Assembly: GCA_018398575.1 (NCBI GenBank)
Contig: JAGTXZ010000011.1
Span: 620,001-684,000, forward strand
Reading direction: 5' to 3'
DNA: 64,000 nucleotides
DNA from: Ampelomyces quisqualis
Lineage: Eukaryota; Ascomycota; Dothideomycetes; Pleosporales; Phaeosphaeriaceae
In this document: in pieces, positions 33,439 through 45,061 of the stretch
Position numbering within the stretch: the stretch's first letter is position 1
How the letters are laid out: each line of letters opens with the position of its first letter
Notes under the pieces: generated by a model
The model's database searches: none
What the model was told of the DNA's origin: nothing
What the model saw: the letters and a program-made list of their open reading frames with translations, nothing else
Position numbers and translations under genes: made by a program

Positions 33439-34496
33439 TCAAAGTGGCGACGAAGGTGCTTGTTTGCTATGGCGACGAAACGCTGCGAATGGAGGGAAAA
33501 GCAGCCCCGGATGAAATGCCGTCAGCGCGACGCATGCAATAGCAATCATCCTTTGAAGATCGTTAGCAACAGGTCTCACACAAAGAGAATCTGGTCAACT
33601 TACATTCCGTCGAGAAGCAAGAACTCGAGCTCGTTTCTCATGAGGGCATTGCCCCACCCACCAGCCATCTCAGGAAGACGGTAGATGCATCGAATGAGCA
33701 CAGTCAAGTATGCCAGGCACACCATTGTTCCGAAGACCCGGACCTTCCATAGAGAAACCGAGGCTGACTCCTTGTCTAGATAGTACGCGCTCTTCTCGCC
33801 AATCGCGTTGTGGCCAGCGGCACTCTTCTTGTAGCGAATGATATAAACCAAGACGAGGAGACCGCACACAGCCATGGTAGCGACCTGGAAAGCAATACCA
33901 GCTACGATCATGCTGTTGCCACCATCGATGAGCTTCTTGTTCTTGGTTCCACCGGCTGCAGCCAAACCACCACCAATTCCCTGGAGTACCATGGAGCCGA
34001 AATCACAGCCAACGAAGATCCAGGGATACAGGCGAGCCTTGATGAGTGAGTGCTGAGGTCCGCAGTACAACACAAAGTGCTTCAGGGTAAGGTATATGGC
34101 GGCGGCGATGAAACTTGGTCCGAGAACGAGTGCGCAGATTTGTAGCTTGAAACCGCTGTCGCTCCACGGGTTGCTGTTCATCAAGATGCGGCCAACGTAA
34201 CCGGCGCATTCGAGGAATGTACCGATTCCTAGAGCGAGCGTGTAGGTCCATGTCTTGGTCATTATTCCAACGACGAGTGATCCGATGAAGCAGACGCCGA
34301 ACAGTGCGGCGAGGAAGGCGTTGGCGCCCATGTTAGGGCGGTATCCGTAGAGTGTGGCGTTGACTGGACATCGTGCTGACACTTCGAGACATTGTCTGAA
34401 GTCGCCTGTGGGTCTGTCTTCCGCGGCGGCAGAGATGAGGGGGATCAAGCAGGCGAGGGCCAGGAGCGTGGTGCGGCGCATGTCAAGACCAGACAT
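33439..34496 (-). CDS. RTA1-like seven-helix membrane protein
   Basis: Fungal RTA1/RTM1/lipid-translocating-exporter family, plasma-membrane proteins tied to lipid asymmetry and stress or drug response. Exons on minus strand 34496-33604 and 33550-33439; 334 residues. Signal-like N-terminus (MSGLDMRRTTLLALACLIPLISAAA), an extracellular stretch with two Cys, then about seven helices. Family motifs: YRPNMGANAFLAALFG, LECAGYVGRILMNSNPWS, LGPSFIAAAIYLTLKHFV, WIFVGCDFGSMVLQGIGGGLAAAG, and VLIRCIYRLPEMAGGW.NALMRNE. The last exon supplies the seventh helix and the FHPG motif that closes the family domain; without this intron the protein would stop early. An upstream in-frame ATG at 34505 is possible. 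Confidence 0.93.
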
Positions 34497-37088
34497 GGTG
34501 AACATAGACAGCTCAAGGACCAGGTGGAATCGAAACAACCAACAACGTCTAAAAGAGAGGCGAGGTTATTGACATTAAAAGATACGTAGGTCAGCCCAAC
34601 TATCCTGGCGGCGCAGGACGCCTTTTCATCCCGATTAACAGCGGACCAAATGCCACGCTCCGTATGCACCGTATCGACAGCGCCTGGCCACTTGACGTCT
34701 CGCGTGCAAGCGACGTCTCTAAGCGATCTGATGAAATCACTCCCAACTCCCTGTGATTCGATACTCGACACACTTCTGACGTGATCCGCGCGCATTGTGG
34801 CGCTGTCCGGCTCAACGACATTCCGCCGTTCAAAGGGTAAAACCCCCTATGTGGTTAGACAAAGCCTTTGCCGTATGTGTGCGCACATCTCGTGCGTGAT
34901 CAAGATTCGATGACGAGGAGAAGAAGAGAGTTAAGCGCGGTCTAGAAGCGTGGCAACAGCGTCCCGAAGACCCGTTCACAGCACCGTCGAAGTAGGGGTG
35001 CTCCGCGGAAGGTTGCTGCAGTATACAAGTAGCTAGGGCGTAGCCTAACTCGGCATCTCGACAGACCGACGCTTGGTTGGGTGCTTGAGTCGACTTCCTC
35101 ACTCAAGAGTCGAGGTCTGGCAGCCTGTTCTGGCCGCTCTTCGGGATAATTGGCCAGAGGTCCATTCCTGCGCAGTTCGTACCGCAACTAACTTAGACCG
35201 AATCGTTCTGGGACGTGGATTGATGGTCGAGCATGGCTGCATGGGTATGAGTGGACGTATTTTTAGTGTAGGCCGTCCGCAAAATTTCTCGACTCATGAC
35301 TGTGAACTTGTCGCTGTCCATACTTTATCTATTGGTTCTTGCGTCTACGAAGTTGATTGCAACAGTGGAAAAATTGTCACCCGCCACGTGAGGCCTCGTC
35401 AGTACTGCCGTTTTAGGATCGTGCGGGGCTCAACCATGTGGATCTTTTCGTCTTGACGACGACCAACAGCAACACCTCCAACCCGATAAGTTCTAAATGG
35501 GTCTTGCGTCTGTTTTCCGTTGTCATGTTACTCGCTTCATTCGATCGATCTTTTGGTCACTGTTTCGAGCGTCATGATAGCATTCGAGAATAAAACTCAT
35601 AACTTACATGCACATCAACCATGATATATCATTCAATTCGCATCAGAACTCGCAATAGAAAACGGCATTGAATCAAACTAGAAATTCTCCACAATTCGCA
35701 ATGGCATGGCCGTCTTAAGCTGCTTCTTTCAGGACAAGGTGCACTTCGTTCTTTTCTTCTGCAATATGGGGCTAACAGTTGCATTAGCGGGATGCGTAAC
35801 TTGTAACACGGAGAATAGAGTCTGATGGGACAAAATCAACCTACAAACAGTGTGCTTGTCTGCGTATACATGCGGTGGCTATGTGATTGATGTCCGACAG
35901 ATGCAAGGGTCGGAACCAAAGAGACAATGTCGACCTGAAAAGCATAGCAGAGTGAAATCATCCTCGAAAATGCAACGACCAAGAACAGCAGATCAAACAT
36001 GTGTTCCAACTTCAGGTCGCACAACCACGAACGATGATGGCGCCACGCAGGCGGCCTTTGATGCCCAACGGCAGCAAGCTTGCAACACAGACACTAACGG
36101 AATGGTGGATTTGATGTTCTCAAATCATAATATCAATCAGACAGCCTTGAGAATTTCTACCCCAAGGTCGCTTGGATTTATTTTTCTCACGCTTCACATG
36201 CTTCTCCGAAGGGACTAGGCGAGGACATTCGATCAAGGCTATCGATCATGCTAGAGAGTTATGGAATCTGTAAGCATTCTGGGAAGACCATTTGAAACCG
36301 CTTCCGATGGCGCCGCTCAACCAGAATCTGATGAACGATCCGCAATGCGTGCTAGAAACACCCCAGGATCGCGTAGACTGTATCTGTTCCCTCCATCAGA
36401 CCTGTCACACGTTGTTTATTGAGGCAGAAACAGATTAAAACCCCTGCAAGACGCTGATATAGCCCCAAGCCAGAGGATACCCAGCGTTGTATCACGCTAT
36501 TGCTGCTTTGACATGTGTCGGCATGCGACAGGAACAACCGCAGCTACGTAACGACGGCACGAAGGCACGTGAATCAGAGTGCGCAGCTACCCTCTGAAAA
36601 AGTGGAAAACGCTGAGATACCACTCGATACGAACGCTTTACGAGAAAGAAGAATGCCTCTCCGATATCTGTGACGTTTAAGAAGGGCGTTTATACACTTA
36701 CGAGACCGGTATGTACTGAGTATGCGCTACGGGCAAGACTGCAATGGTTGGGTGTTGTAAAGGATTGGGTTGGCAAGGTGAGTCCTATTGAAGTTCAAGT
36801 GTGACCTGGCTAATACAACACAATAATGCTTGGATGAATTGTGTGTGGAGCACACATTTTGTTGGTATGTTGCACCAAGAGACTAAGAGCAGGATCATGG
36901 TATCCAGCTTTGTATCCATCGTCTCTGTCGATTCTTGGTCACCTGTTGTTCCTAGCCTTTCGCAGTCCACTTGTTCAATATCATGCAGCAATCAATACCA
37001 TTCTCCGCCGTCTGACTGGGATCACATCTGTCTCTCCCATGAACTCTTGTTTGCTGTCACCCACATCCTCGCTCTTTGACACGCACGC
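34497..37088. other. 2.6-kb gene-poor region
   Basis: Several ORFs of 60-127 codons (for example 35073-35456 and 35850-36218, plus strand), none with recognisable motifs or plausible splice partners. No repeats with clear ends were found. Confidence 0.5.
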
Positions 37089-37931
37089 TCACCCATCCAA
37101 TCTAGCCCTCTTCTTCTCGCGCAAGCCCGTGAGCTGTTTCCACATCAGTATACGTGCATCTTGTTATGTGTTGACGACTTACTTGCTCATTGAGCCGTTG
37201 CTCTTGCGCCAGATCGAGGAGGATCTGGCGGTACCGCTCCTTGGTGTTGACACGAAATAAACGGCGCTTCCATATCCATAACTCTGATTCGCTCGTACAT
37301 GCAGCGATCATGCTCTCGAGGTACATCATGGTCGTGCTATCCTTGATCAGACTCGAAACCCTGGTCAAGGCATCGGCAGCTTCTTCCAACGTCGATGGAT
37401 GTTCAGGAATATCTTTGCCGATCTGAATTCCGATGTTCAAATATTGCCGAGCCTTTTCGGGGTTTTTGACGATGATTCTGAGCATGGTGAATCCCTGTTT
37501 TGAGTTTTGACTTGCTCTAATGGTCTTGTTGAGCATAGCAATTCCTCCCTGCACGTCGAGCCCAATGTGCTGGAGAGTTTCCAGACACACAAAGCGGTGC
37601 GCGAAAGTAGTAACATCAAGCTCTTTGGTCTCCGATTTAAAGGCCCGCCACTTCTTGTCCACCAAAGCTATCCGGATCTTGTCTGCAGCTATGACGTACA
37701 TTCCGCTGGTAGCGAATGTACCGATGCCAGCCATGCTGCTCAGACAGGCATGTATACTCTCTGGGGTATTCTTCAAGAAGAGCTCGAACGGTACATCGCT
37801 ACCGGAGATGTCAGATTTGAGTTCCATGCGCTCAGGTAGGATCCCTAGAACGAGGTCAGCGGTGTAGCTCGTCTTTCATGCTGATACTCACAATTGTATT
37901 CCGGATCGACCGCGTCTTGGATTGCCGCCAT
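37089..37931 (-). CDS. Unrecognised helical protein, three exons
   Basis: I do not recognise this gene. Exons on minus strand: 37931-37892, 37844-37183, 37133-37089; 248 residues. Both introns have strong GTGAGT/GTAAGT donors and short lengths (47 and 49 bp), and all joins keep frame, which supports a real gene. The protein is predicted mostly helical and soluble, without signal peptide or membrane segment. It starts MAAIQDAVDPEYN, contains regularly spaced hydrophobics (LTRVSSLIKDSTTMMYLESMI) and ends in a basic coil (LTGLREKKRARLDG). The central WIWKRRLFRVNTKERYRQIL is a notable basic stretch. No enzyme motif was seen. Confidence 0.65.
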
Positions 37932-38899
37932 GTCGTAAACGTTGTGCCTGGGTCGTGATGTTCTTGAAGCTGAGGCGCGTGCGGATGATACAAGAGCGGA
38001 GACAGGGAAAGTAATTTGAGAGTATGGCAAACGATCGTGAAGCGAGCAGAGATTTTCCAGACTAACGAGCAGATGAGAGTGAAGATGAATGCAGGCAGCT
38101 ACAATTTGTCGTTCTGCTCATCTGCCTTCACCTGGTACATGTCAGCCCACAAGCATGTCGCACACACACCTGTTCCAGCATGGACATCGAAACAAATTCC
38201 CTCTGCTACATCTATTCCACCATCAAATATCCTCCACCTTAATCCTCTTCCTCTTCACCTCCTCAACCTACTCCACCAACCCCAACCCCAGTCGCCTCGC
38301 TCACCTCACCCTACCCACCTCCACCTTGATTTTCTTCCTCTCACAAACTCATCCATACCATCACGCCCACCCAAGTCAAAGTCAACAAAAAGGGATTATC
38401 TCCGCTGCAATATCCACATGCTTTACACCAGCCCCACAAAACTCCCCAAGCATATTCGCGCCTCCCTCTCCATCTCGCCACACTGAACAGGAATACACAA
38501 GCACAACAGCTCGACCGCTCCTTCGTCAACCAGCAGAATCTTTCGCGATTCGTGTGGTTTCGAAATATACACATATCCACGAGAAGAAAAACCCCCTACC
38601 GCAGCAGAAGATATTCAAACCCAGCAGCTGAGTGTGCGCTTTAGACGGGCGAAAGTGGAATGCGAGGACGGCTAGCAAGAATGGTGCTTGCGATGATGTA
38701 TGAGAGGAGAAAAAAAACAGGCCACCAGGAGAAGGAATTGAGAAGGCAAAAGGATGCTAGCGCAATGGTTGTGCTGATGCGTGACTGTTTGCTTTAGACT
38801 CTGAAGCTTCGGTTCGGTTCGTGTGACGCGAAAGCGGTATTTCGAATGGTGGGTCGCGCCATATCTTGGTGTGTGCTGTTTTCGGGAGAAGACTCGTTG
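37932..38899. other. Intergenic, low-complexity
   Basis: Contains a CCT/CAC-rich tract near 38210-38330 that generates long but implausible ORFs. No gene recognised. Confidence 0.5.
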
Positions 38900-39037
38900 T
38901 TGTGTGACGGAACTTGGCATGTCGAGGGCGCAATGATACTCATGGCAGGCACCATCGTTATCCTCTTTTTCGCACAGAATGTTGAGATGCTTCTAGTCGG
39001 CATCATCTTGTGCGGTATCACTTCTACAACAGTGTAG
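38900..39037 (+). pseudogene. Fragment of an MFS sugar (alpha-glucoside) transporter
   Basis: A short reading frame contains MILMAGTIVILFFAQN followed by VEMLLVGIILCGI, which matches the transmembrane 3 to loop region of maltose/alpha-glucoside permeases of the sugar porter family (pattern FFA.N...LLVG.ILCGI). The preceding residues are only loosely like the family and the frame stops after ITSTTV. Nothing else of a transporter was found on either side. It is best read as a decayed remnant; chance similarity of a hydrophobic stretch is possible but the LLVG.ILCGI match is specific. Confidence 0.5.
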
Positions 39038-40006
39038 AAAGCGGCGCTATGAAAGCTCTCTTACCTCTACTTGCACAAACACAATTTTTTTCCTCTACAT
39101 TTTCTCTCACCCACATCCTGACGTCACACGTCACACGTGATCGCGTAACCACTACAAACTGTTAACACCTCCTCTTACCTATATCCTGATGTAATTGCGC
39201 AAATATAACGAACCATGGGCGGACCATTCAACTATTTCACAAGGCTGTGAACAGAAGTACGCAAACTCAACTACCAACTCGTCCAATCGACAGTACATCA
39301 GCGATCAAGACACGGCGCAATCCTTATTACTATGTCACGCGCCAGGACATGTGGCTCTGACCTAATTGCATTGCTTCCGATCCTACCACTTCATACAACG
39401 ACGTTTGAACATTTTCGACAACAGGTACACCCAAGGCTCAAAAAAATGGACACGTCCGTATATGCTGAACAAAGAAGCCCCACCCGACCATGAGTTCTTC
39501 CACACAGTAAGGCCAGAAGAGGTTCAGACTCTCGTCGTTGATTTCCATGCCATGATGAAGCATTAGTTGAGCAATATCAACAAATCAGACTGGCAACTTG
39601 CTGATATTCGCATGACAAAGTGGTGCATTTACAGGATAGACTGATGCTAGAAGGTTTGTAGCTCGGGTTGAACGTAGGGGAAAGTGCATTTCGGACGTGC
39701 AAGGACAGGTCGACCCCGACACCATGGACTATTCCAACCCGCGTTAAGCAGAACGAATCTGCTGCACTTTCATGATTGACAAACGGAAGAGGAAAAAAGG
39801 CGGTGATGAACAATGAATAATGTTGTAGTCTACATGATGGCTTGTGTTCTTGGTCGAAGACTCTGACCTGCAAGCGTGCGACCTACTTTGAAGTTTCGCG
39901 AGCTAATGCGCGCGTAGGAGACTAGTATGTGCTCCAGTGGTAATATTCCCCATCGATATACTCAAACATCTGATACAAAGTCGGTCATCGTCGTACATGT
40001 CTATGT
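39038..40006. other. Intergenic with CRE/E-box cluster
   Basis: TGACGTCA at 39119-39126 is followed within 10 bp by CACGTG at 39134-39139, a dense bZIP/bHLH-type site group. No convincing gene lies immediately downstream; a 66-codon ORF at 39366-39566 is unrecognised. Confidence 0.45.
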
Positions 40007-42925
40007 CTAAGGTATCGTCCAAAGCGAATTGATCTGTTTCCTCTTAACCTGCACATGGTTAGCAATATTCTTGCCCGGGACTCATTAGGAAAACTTACCA
40101 AAGGCGCAACAAAGATGACGCCAACAAACAATGCTGCAACAGTGATGAGCATAGAAATTTTATTGAATCCTTTGCCAAGGATATCAAACGCGAAACTTGG
40201 CGCAACTCGTGTCCCAAAAATGTCAAGGCCGTATGCGAAAACGAGACTGGTGCTCTCGATACCACTTTCACTGGTGATGACATCTTTCAGACCGATGACT
40301 TCGTACTTGTGTGTAAGATGCCACCTTGGGTCCCATTGGATTGCGGGACTGTAGCTGACCAGACCTTCTTCCTTCTCCTGTGTGTTAGGTTCGCGACCAA
40401 TCGGGCGACGGGGATCTATCACATGACGAGGAATGCCAATGATGGAGTTGGACGAAGGAACTGTGATCAGTAGCTCCCGGCTTGTGATGCCCTGCCTTGT
40501 TTGGGTGACGGTCATGTGCGAGATCTCGGCCGGTATTACGTAGCTCTGAGAGAGGACGTAGGGGGTAATGACGTCGCCTGTTGAACCAGAAGGCTGGACT
40601 GTAGAAGAGTTTGAAGTTGTACCCAGCGGGCCTCTGTCGTCAGGGACTGGTGACTCGTACAGATCGGAGACGACCAACTGGTAGCCACGAGATGAAGCTC
40701 CAGACTTGGCATCGGTGGTCAGAGAGTAGCTGAACCAGTGCTCGGAGATGGTCGAAGGGATGGGACGGGACGTGTCGACACCGCCATGTGACATGGTATG
40801 CAGCAGCTGACCCGAAGCAGAGTCTAGCAGGTAGATAGAAGCTGTGCGCGTCGCATCGAGCACTGCAGTAATCAAAACGAGGTTAGGGTTGAGATACTTG
40901 TATAGGACGCGTCGATCGCCCAAAACCTTGCCAATCGAGGCTACAGGATCCTTGAGAGGCCGAGCAGTGTAGCCGACGATGCGCTCGCCTGGAGCAGGAG
41001 AGAAACTCCAGATAGGCTCCGAGCTTGGTTCGTTCTCCACGAACCCCTTCAGAGAGCCGTCGACAAGGGTGAACGACACAAGCTTATGATCGCCGGACAC
41101 GACAGGCGCCTTGGTGTTGGTGATTTGAGCGGAGGCAAGCCCACCAGTGGTCGAGTTGATGAACAGAGGTCCTGTTAGGCTCGCATCCTTCACCTCAACA
41201 TAGCCACGATGAGCTTTCAACGATGGGTTGCGAAAGGTGGCGGTAGGGGCAAACTGATGTAAATCAAGGTTCCAAAGAATTTTGCCACGCGAGCCTACAT
41301 CAAGCGCGGCAAGGCGTCCTTCTTCGGTTGCGACAACGACAAGCTTATGGAATCCAAAGGTGTCAAGCTTGACGTCATTTTCATCTGGTTCCTTTGACTT
41401 TCCAAAGACGCTACCCAGGAGACGAGTAGGAAGAGACTGTGCCCATGATGGGAAGTATTTGAGGTCTTGCACGTGTCGTTGTACTCGGTGAATGTATGCC
41501 GACACGAGGCTACGGTGGCTCTCTTCTTCTAGAGCCTGCGCAAGAGCCTCCTCTTCAGGAAGACCGGCCCAGGCGGCAGCCACAGTACCGGACAGAAACT
41601 CTGGGCGACTCCATGCTAGTTCGTCATTGCGGTGGAGGACCCACTGTCCGTTGGAGTACAGGACCGCACATCTCACGGCACTCGCGGTGCCTGCCTTCAC
41701 GGCTACTTCAGACACACCGTGCACGGGGTATGCGCCTGCGGTTGCGAGCGAGTGCTTTAGAGTCCAGCTGCCTATTATGCCGTGGGAGACAGACGAAAAG
41801 ACTTCGACTTGGTCTTCGGTGATGCGGGTGAAGTAGACGTTGGCGTCCGACGTGGTGGTGGTAAAGGTACCCTTGCTCCTGAGCTCTGGGAGACTGTAGG
41901 CTTTTGAGACGGAGCTCTTCTTCAAGTCCACGTGGTAGACGTCGGCCGAGTGCCCGACAGCAGTCTGGTACTCGACCAGGAAATGCGGGCGCGAGTTGAC
42001 GTGGTTGGGCGCGTGGAGCACAATGTTCTCGACGGCCTCGTCTGCGGGCGTGTTGAAGCTAGCCACGGTCTTGGTACCGATGATGTTGACCTTCAAGACC
42101 TTGTTGCCCGTGTCTGTCCATGCCAACAACGGCGCCGCAGTGTTGGCTCCGGCAAACAGGATGTGGTTGCGGGCGGCGATGTCGGCATCAGAGCCCAAGG
42201 TGTACTGGTCCATCTTCTTTCCCGTGAGCGGGCTGAGCGCGGTGACCTTGAGCCGGGAGCCTCCGAGCATAGACGTGTGGAGCGAGATGTAGTAGATGGC
42301 GGTCGGCGAGGTCGAGACCTGGAACGGCGTGTCCCCGCTATCGCAACGTCAGTGCCAGCGGTAGGGGTTGTGGTGGCAGAGCGAACCTGGTATCCTCGAA
42401 GGTCCACTTTGCGAGGCCGGTCTTGCCATGGAGCCGCTTCACGCCGGGGGATCGTGCAGACAGCAAGACAATGGCGTCCTTGGGCTCGTTGATGGTGGAG
42501 CCGTCTTCCTGCTCCAGCATCTCCAGATCCTCGACCACGGCGCCGTCGACCGAGCTCTCCCACACCAGGCGGCCGTCGGCGGCGCTCCAGGCGGTGATGC
42601 GGCCGCCCACTGCGCTGACGACGGTGTCCTGCTCATGGCCGGCGCGGAGATGGCCGGGGGCCTGGGGCTGGGGCTGGGCCGCGAAGTGTTGTCGCCATAC
42701 GAGCGCGCCGTCCTTGGGGTTGATGGCGCCGAGTGTGTGGTTCTGCGAGATGGCGTAGAGGAGCGAGGCCTTGGAGCCGGCATACGGCTTCTGGAAGAAA
42801 GTGGCCTCGTGCTTGGGCAGGCCGAGCAGCGCATAGTGGAAGTCGATGTGGTATGCGTCGTCCTCGAAGATGGCAGCGGCAGGCGCCAGACATGCTGCGA
42901 GGGCCAGTGCCGCATGGAAACGCAT
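40007..42925 (-). CDS. EMC1: ER membrane protein complex subunit 1
   Basis: Large luminal subunit of the EMC insertase. Exons on minus strand: 42925-42387, 42337-40099, 40048-40007; 939 residues. Signal peptide (MRFHAALALAACLAPAAA), then FEDDAYHIDFHYALLG, and PQQ-like beta-propeller repeats (GALVWRQHF, GRLVWESS, GKILWNLDL). The DUF1620 C-terminal region includes LPSSNSIIGIPRHVIDPRRP-like text (VPSSNSIIGIPRHVIDPRRP) and a single transmembrane helix (ISMLITVAALFVGVIFVAPL) followed by a short basic cytosolic end VKRKQINSLWTIP, encoded by the 42-nt last exon. The first intron (42338-42386) has an unusual GTTCGC donor, yet its removal gives a smooth frame. Confidence 0.95.
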
Positions 42926-44176
42926 TGTTGGGTGGAGAGGGGCTGGGGTCCCGTGCGTGGCAGATGGAGATGCTCAGATGGATAGCTGGCGGGCCCGGCC
43001 CTACGTATCGCCGACGCGTCCGCCGCTGTCACCTGTGCTGCGCGCTTACCGGCATCGTGTGCCGTCGAGGCTCGAGAGTCGAAACCATGTTGGGGGGAAG
43101 CGGACACGCCTCCGCTGCGGGCGGCATCATTAGTAATTACGTCGCCAGCCAGAGTGCCGTACTCCGCAGTCCGTATCGTCTGTGTTGGCTGCGGACTCTT
43201 ACCTATGATTTATCAACGCTCAACTCAACCGTCACACAAGCCGACGTTCCTAGGCGCACCATGCCTGTCCCTGCCACGTGGAGCAGCACAGGCAGTGGGC
43301 ACACGGCCTCATTCTTAATCTTGAATCTCGGACAAGTCGCACTGAGCTAGGTACAGCGTACTGCGCCATGATGTCGCCCCTCGGGGCACCACTCGCTGAG
43401 CCCAGCACGCATGTCAGCCCGTGTGCGGCAGACTGTCTGTGTTACCCCGGAACTGGACGGATGGTACGGAGTACGGAGTAGCTTTGACCTGGGCCACCTG
43501 GCGCATGTACGGAGTACTTGTACAGCACATCAATGCACTGCTCCGTTCCAAGCAGGCCGCTGCTCCGTACTCCGTACACCTCCTCTCCTGAGCCCTGCCA
43601 AGGCCAGCGTCCTGACGAGGCGCTATTAATCGATGCGTTGCCCCCCAGATGCCATGCCCTAGCATCCATGCCTAGCACCCAGGTACGTATCTTTCTGGGC
43701 CCTCACCGCACTTGTCGAATCCCTCGGTCGACCTTTGCTTTATCGATAGCCGTGAGAAAAAAATCTTCCAGTTCCAACCGCGCCGCAGAGCCACGTCGAC
43801 CACACGTGCGCACCTCATTCTTCTCAGGCAGCACTCAACTTGCTGGCTTGTTTGCTTGCTTGCTTGCCCTCGTCTCCCCAGCATCTGAGCCTTTTTGTAT
43901 TGTTTGGGTGCAGCTTGATTTACCATTGACGGCTGGCGCAGAAGCGTGGTTGGCCCACAATTCAGCACCATCCGCCGCACCAGTTTTGTCCTCAGATCTG
44001 CGGCCTGCCAGCCCACACAAATCGCTCTCCACGGCGCCCGTCAGCGATACCTATCCTCCGCATTCCTTCCTCGGAGAAATCGGCCCTTTTGCCCAACTAG
44101 CCCGCCGCTCATTTTGAGGTGCTCGCCTTTCTGTGGCATCCTCCGCCACAGAGGGTAACACACAATATCTTGAACC
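42926..44176. promoter_or_regulatory. Divergent region EMC1 / RSR1 with TACGGAGTA cluster
   Basis: Four exact TACGGAGTA/TACTCCGTA 9-mers within about 115 bp: 43465, 43472, 43508 and 43568. A related CCGTACTCCG sits at 43148. A 199-codon plus-strand ORF (43518-44117) has no family resemblance. Shared promoter region is an inference. Confidence 0.5.
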
Positions 44177-45061
44177 ATGTCTCAACGGGAGTACCACATA
44201 GTTGTTCTCGGATCCGGTCAGTTGGGACACTCGGTCTGGTAACTAGACCCTAGCTGACAACAGTGGCGCATCAGGTGGAGTCGGGAAGAGTTGTCTCACA
44301 GGTACGTAGCCGAGCTTGCTGCGTGGAGCTTTCATCGTCGCTGACTTATCGTAGCACAATTTGTGCAGAATGTGTGGATAGAGAGCTATGATCCCACGAT
44401 AGAGGACTCCTATCGGAAAGCAATCGATGTTGACGTTGGTCTCCCCATCTTTTCTTGTCGCTGGCCACGTGCACTGACTCAAGCAGGGCCGCCATGTCAT
44501 GTTGGAGATTCTGGACACAGCAGGAACAGAACAATTCAGTACGTAAACCAAAACACGCATCAGCAACAAAACACTGACTTGTTCCAGCTGCTATGAGGTA
44601 CATGTTTCAATGCACATACATGTCACAACTGTCTCACACGCTCTAGGGAATTGTACATGAAGACTGGCCAAGGGTTTCTTCTCGTCTTCAGCATAACATC
44701 GCAATCTTCATTCTACGAGTTAGCAGAACTGCGCGAGCAGATACAGCGCATAAAAGATGACGACAACGTTCCCATGGTGCTCATTGGCAACAAGTCTGAT
44801 CTTGAGGAGGACCGCGCAATACCACGCCCACGAGCCTTTGCCATATCACGTGATTGGAATATTCCCTACTTCGAAGCCAGCGCGCGGAGGAGAGCGAATG
44901 TAGATGAAGCCTTTGTAGACTTGTGTCGACAAATCATCATGAAAGACCAGGCAAACCGTCGAAATATGCGGGAAGACCAGTATGGCGGCCAACGGAACGG
45001 AAGAACACCTCGCAATGCAAAGAAACGGCGCAGGAACCGACCGAAATGTACCATCCTTTGA
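44177..45061 (+). CDS. RSR1: Ras-like GTPase, Rsr1/Bud1 (Rap) type
   Basis: Small GTPase directing polarised growth. Six exons: 44177-44216, 44275-44301, 44355-44434, 44487-44538, 44588-44597, 44647-45061; 207 residues. P-loop GSGGVGKS, effector loop YDPTIEDSYRK (identical to Rap/Rsr1), switch II DTAGTEQF with Thr at the position of Ras Gln61, the Rap hallmark. NKSD guanine motif and SAR in place of SAK follow. The C-terminus is Arg-rich and ends CTIL, a CaaX box likely geranylgeranylated. The fifth exon is only 10 nt and encodes part of switch II (TAMR). Shorter than yeast Bud1, but complete. Confidence 0.95.

Noticed and set aside
38089..38631. 180-codon plus-strand ORF
   Set aside because: Ser/Thr/Pro/His-rich, generated by a C-rich tract; alternative frames are equally open.
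42368..43350. Long ORFs antisense to the start of EMC1
   Set aside because: Shadows of the GC-rich EMC1 first exon; no family resemblance.
43518..44117. 199-codon plus-strand ORF upstream of RSR1
   Set aside because: No recognisable domain, overlaps the TACGGAGTA cluster and ends just before the GTPase start; more likely promoter or leader DNA.
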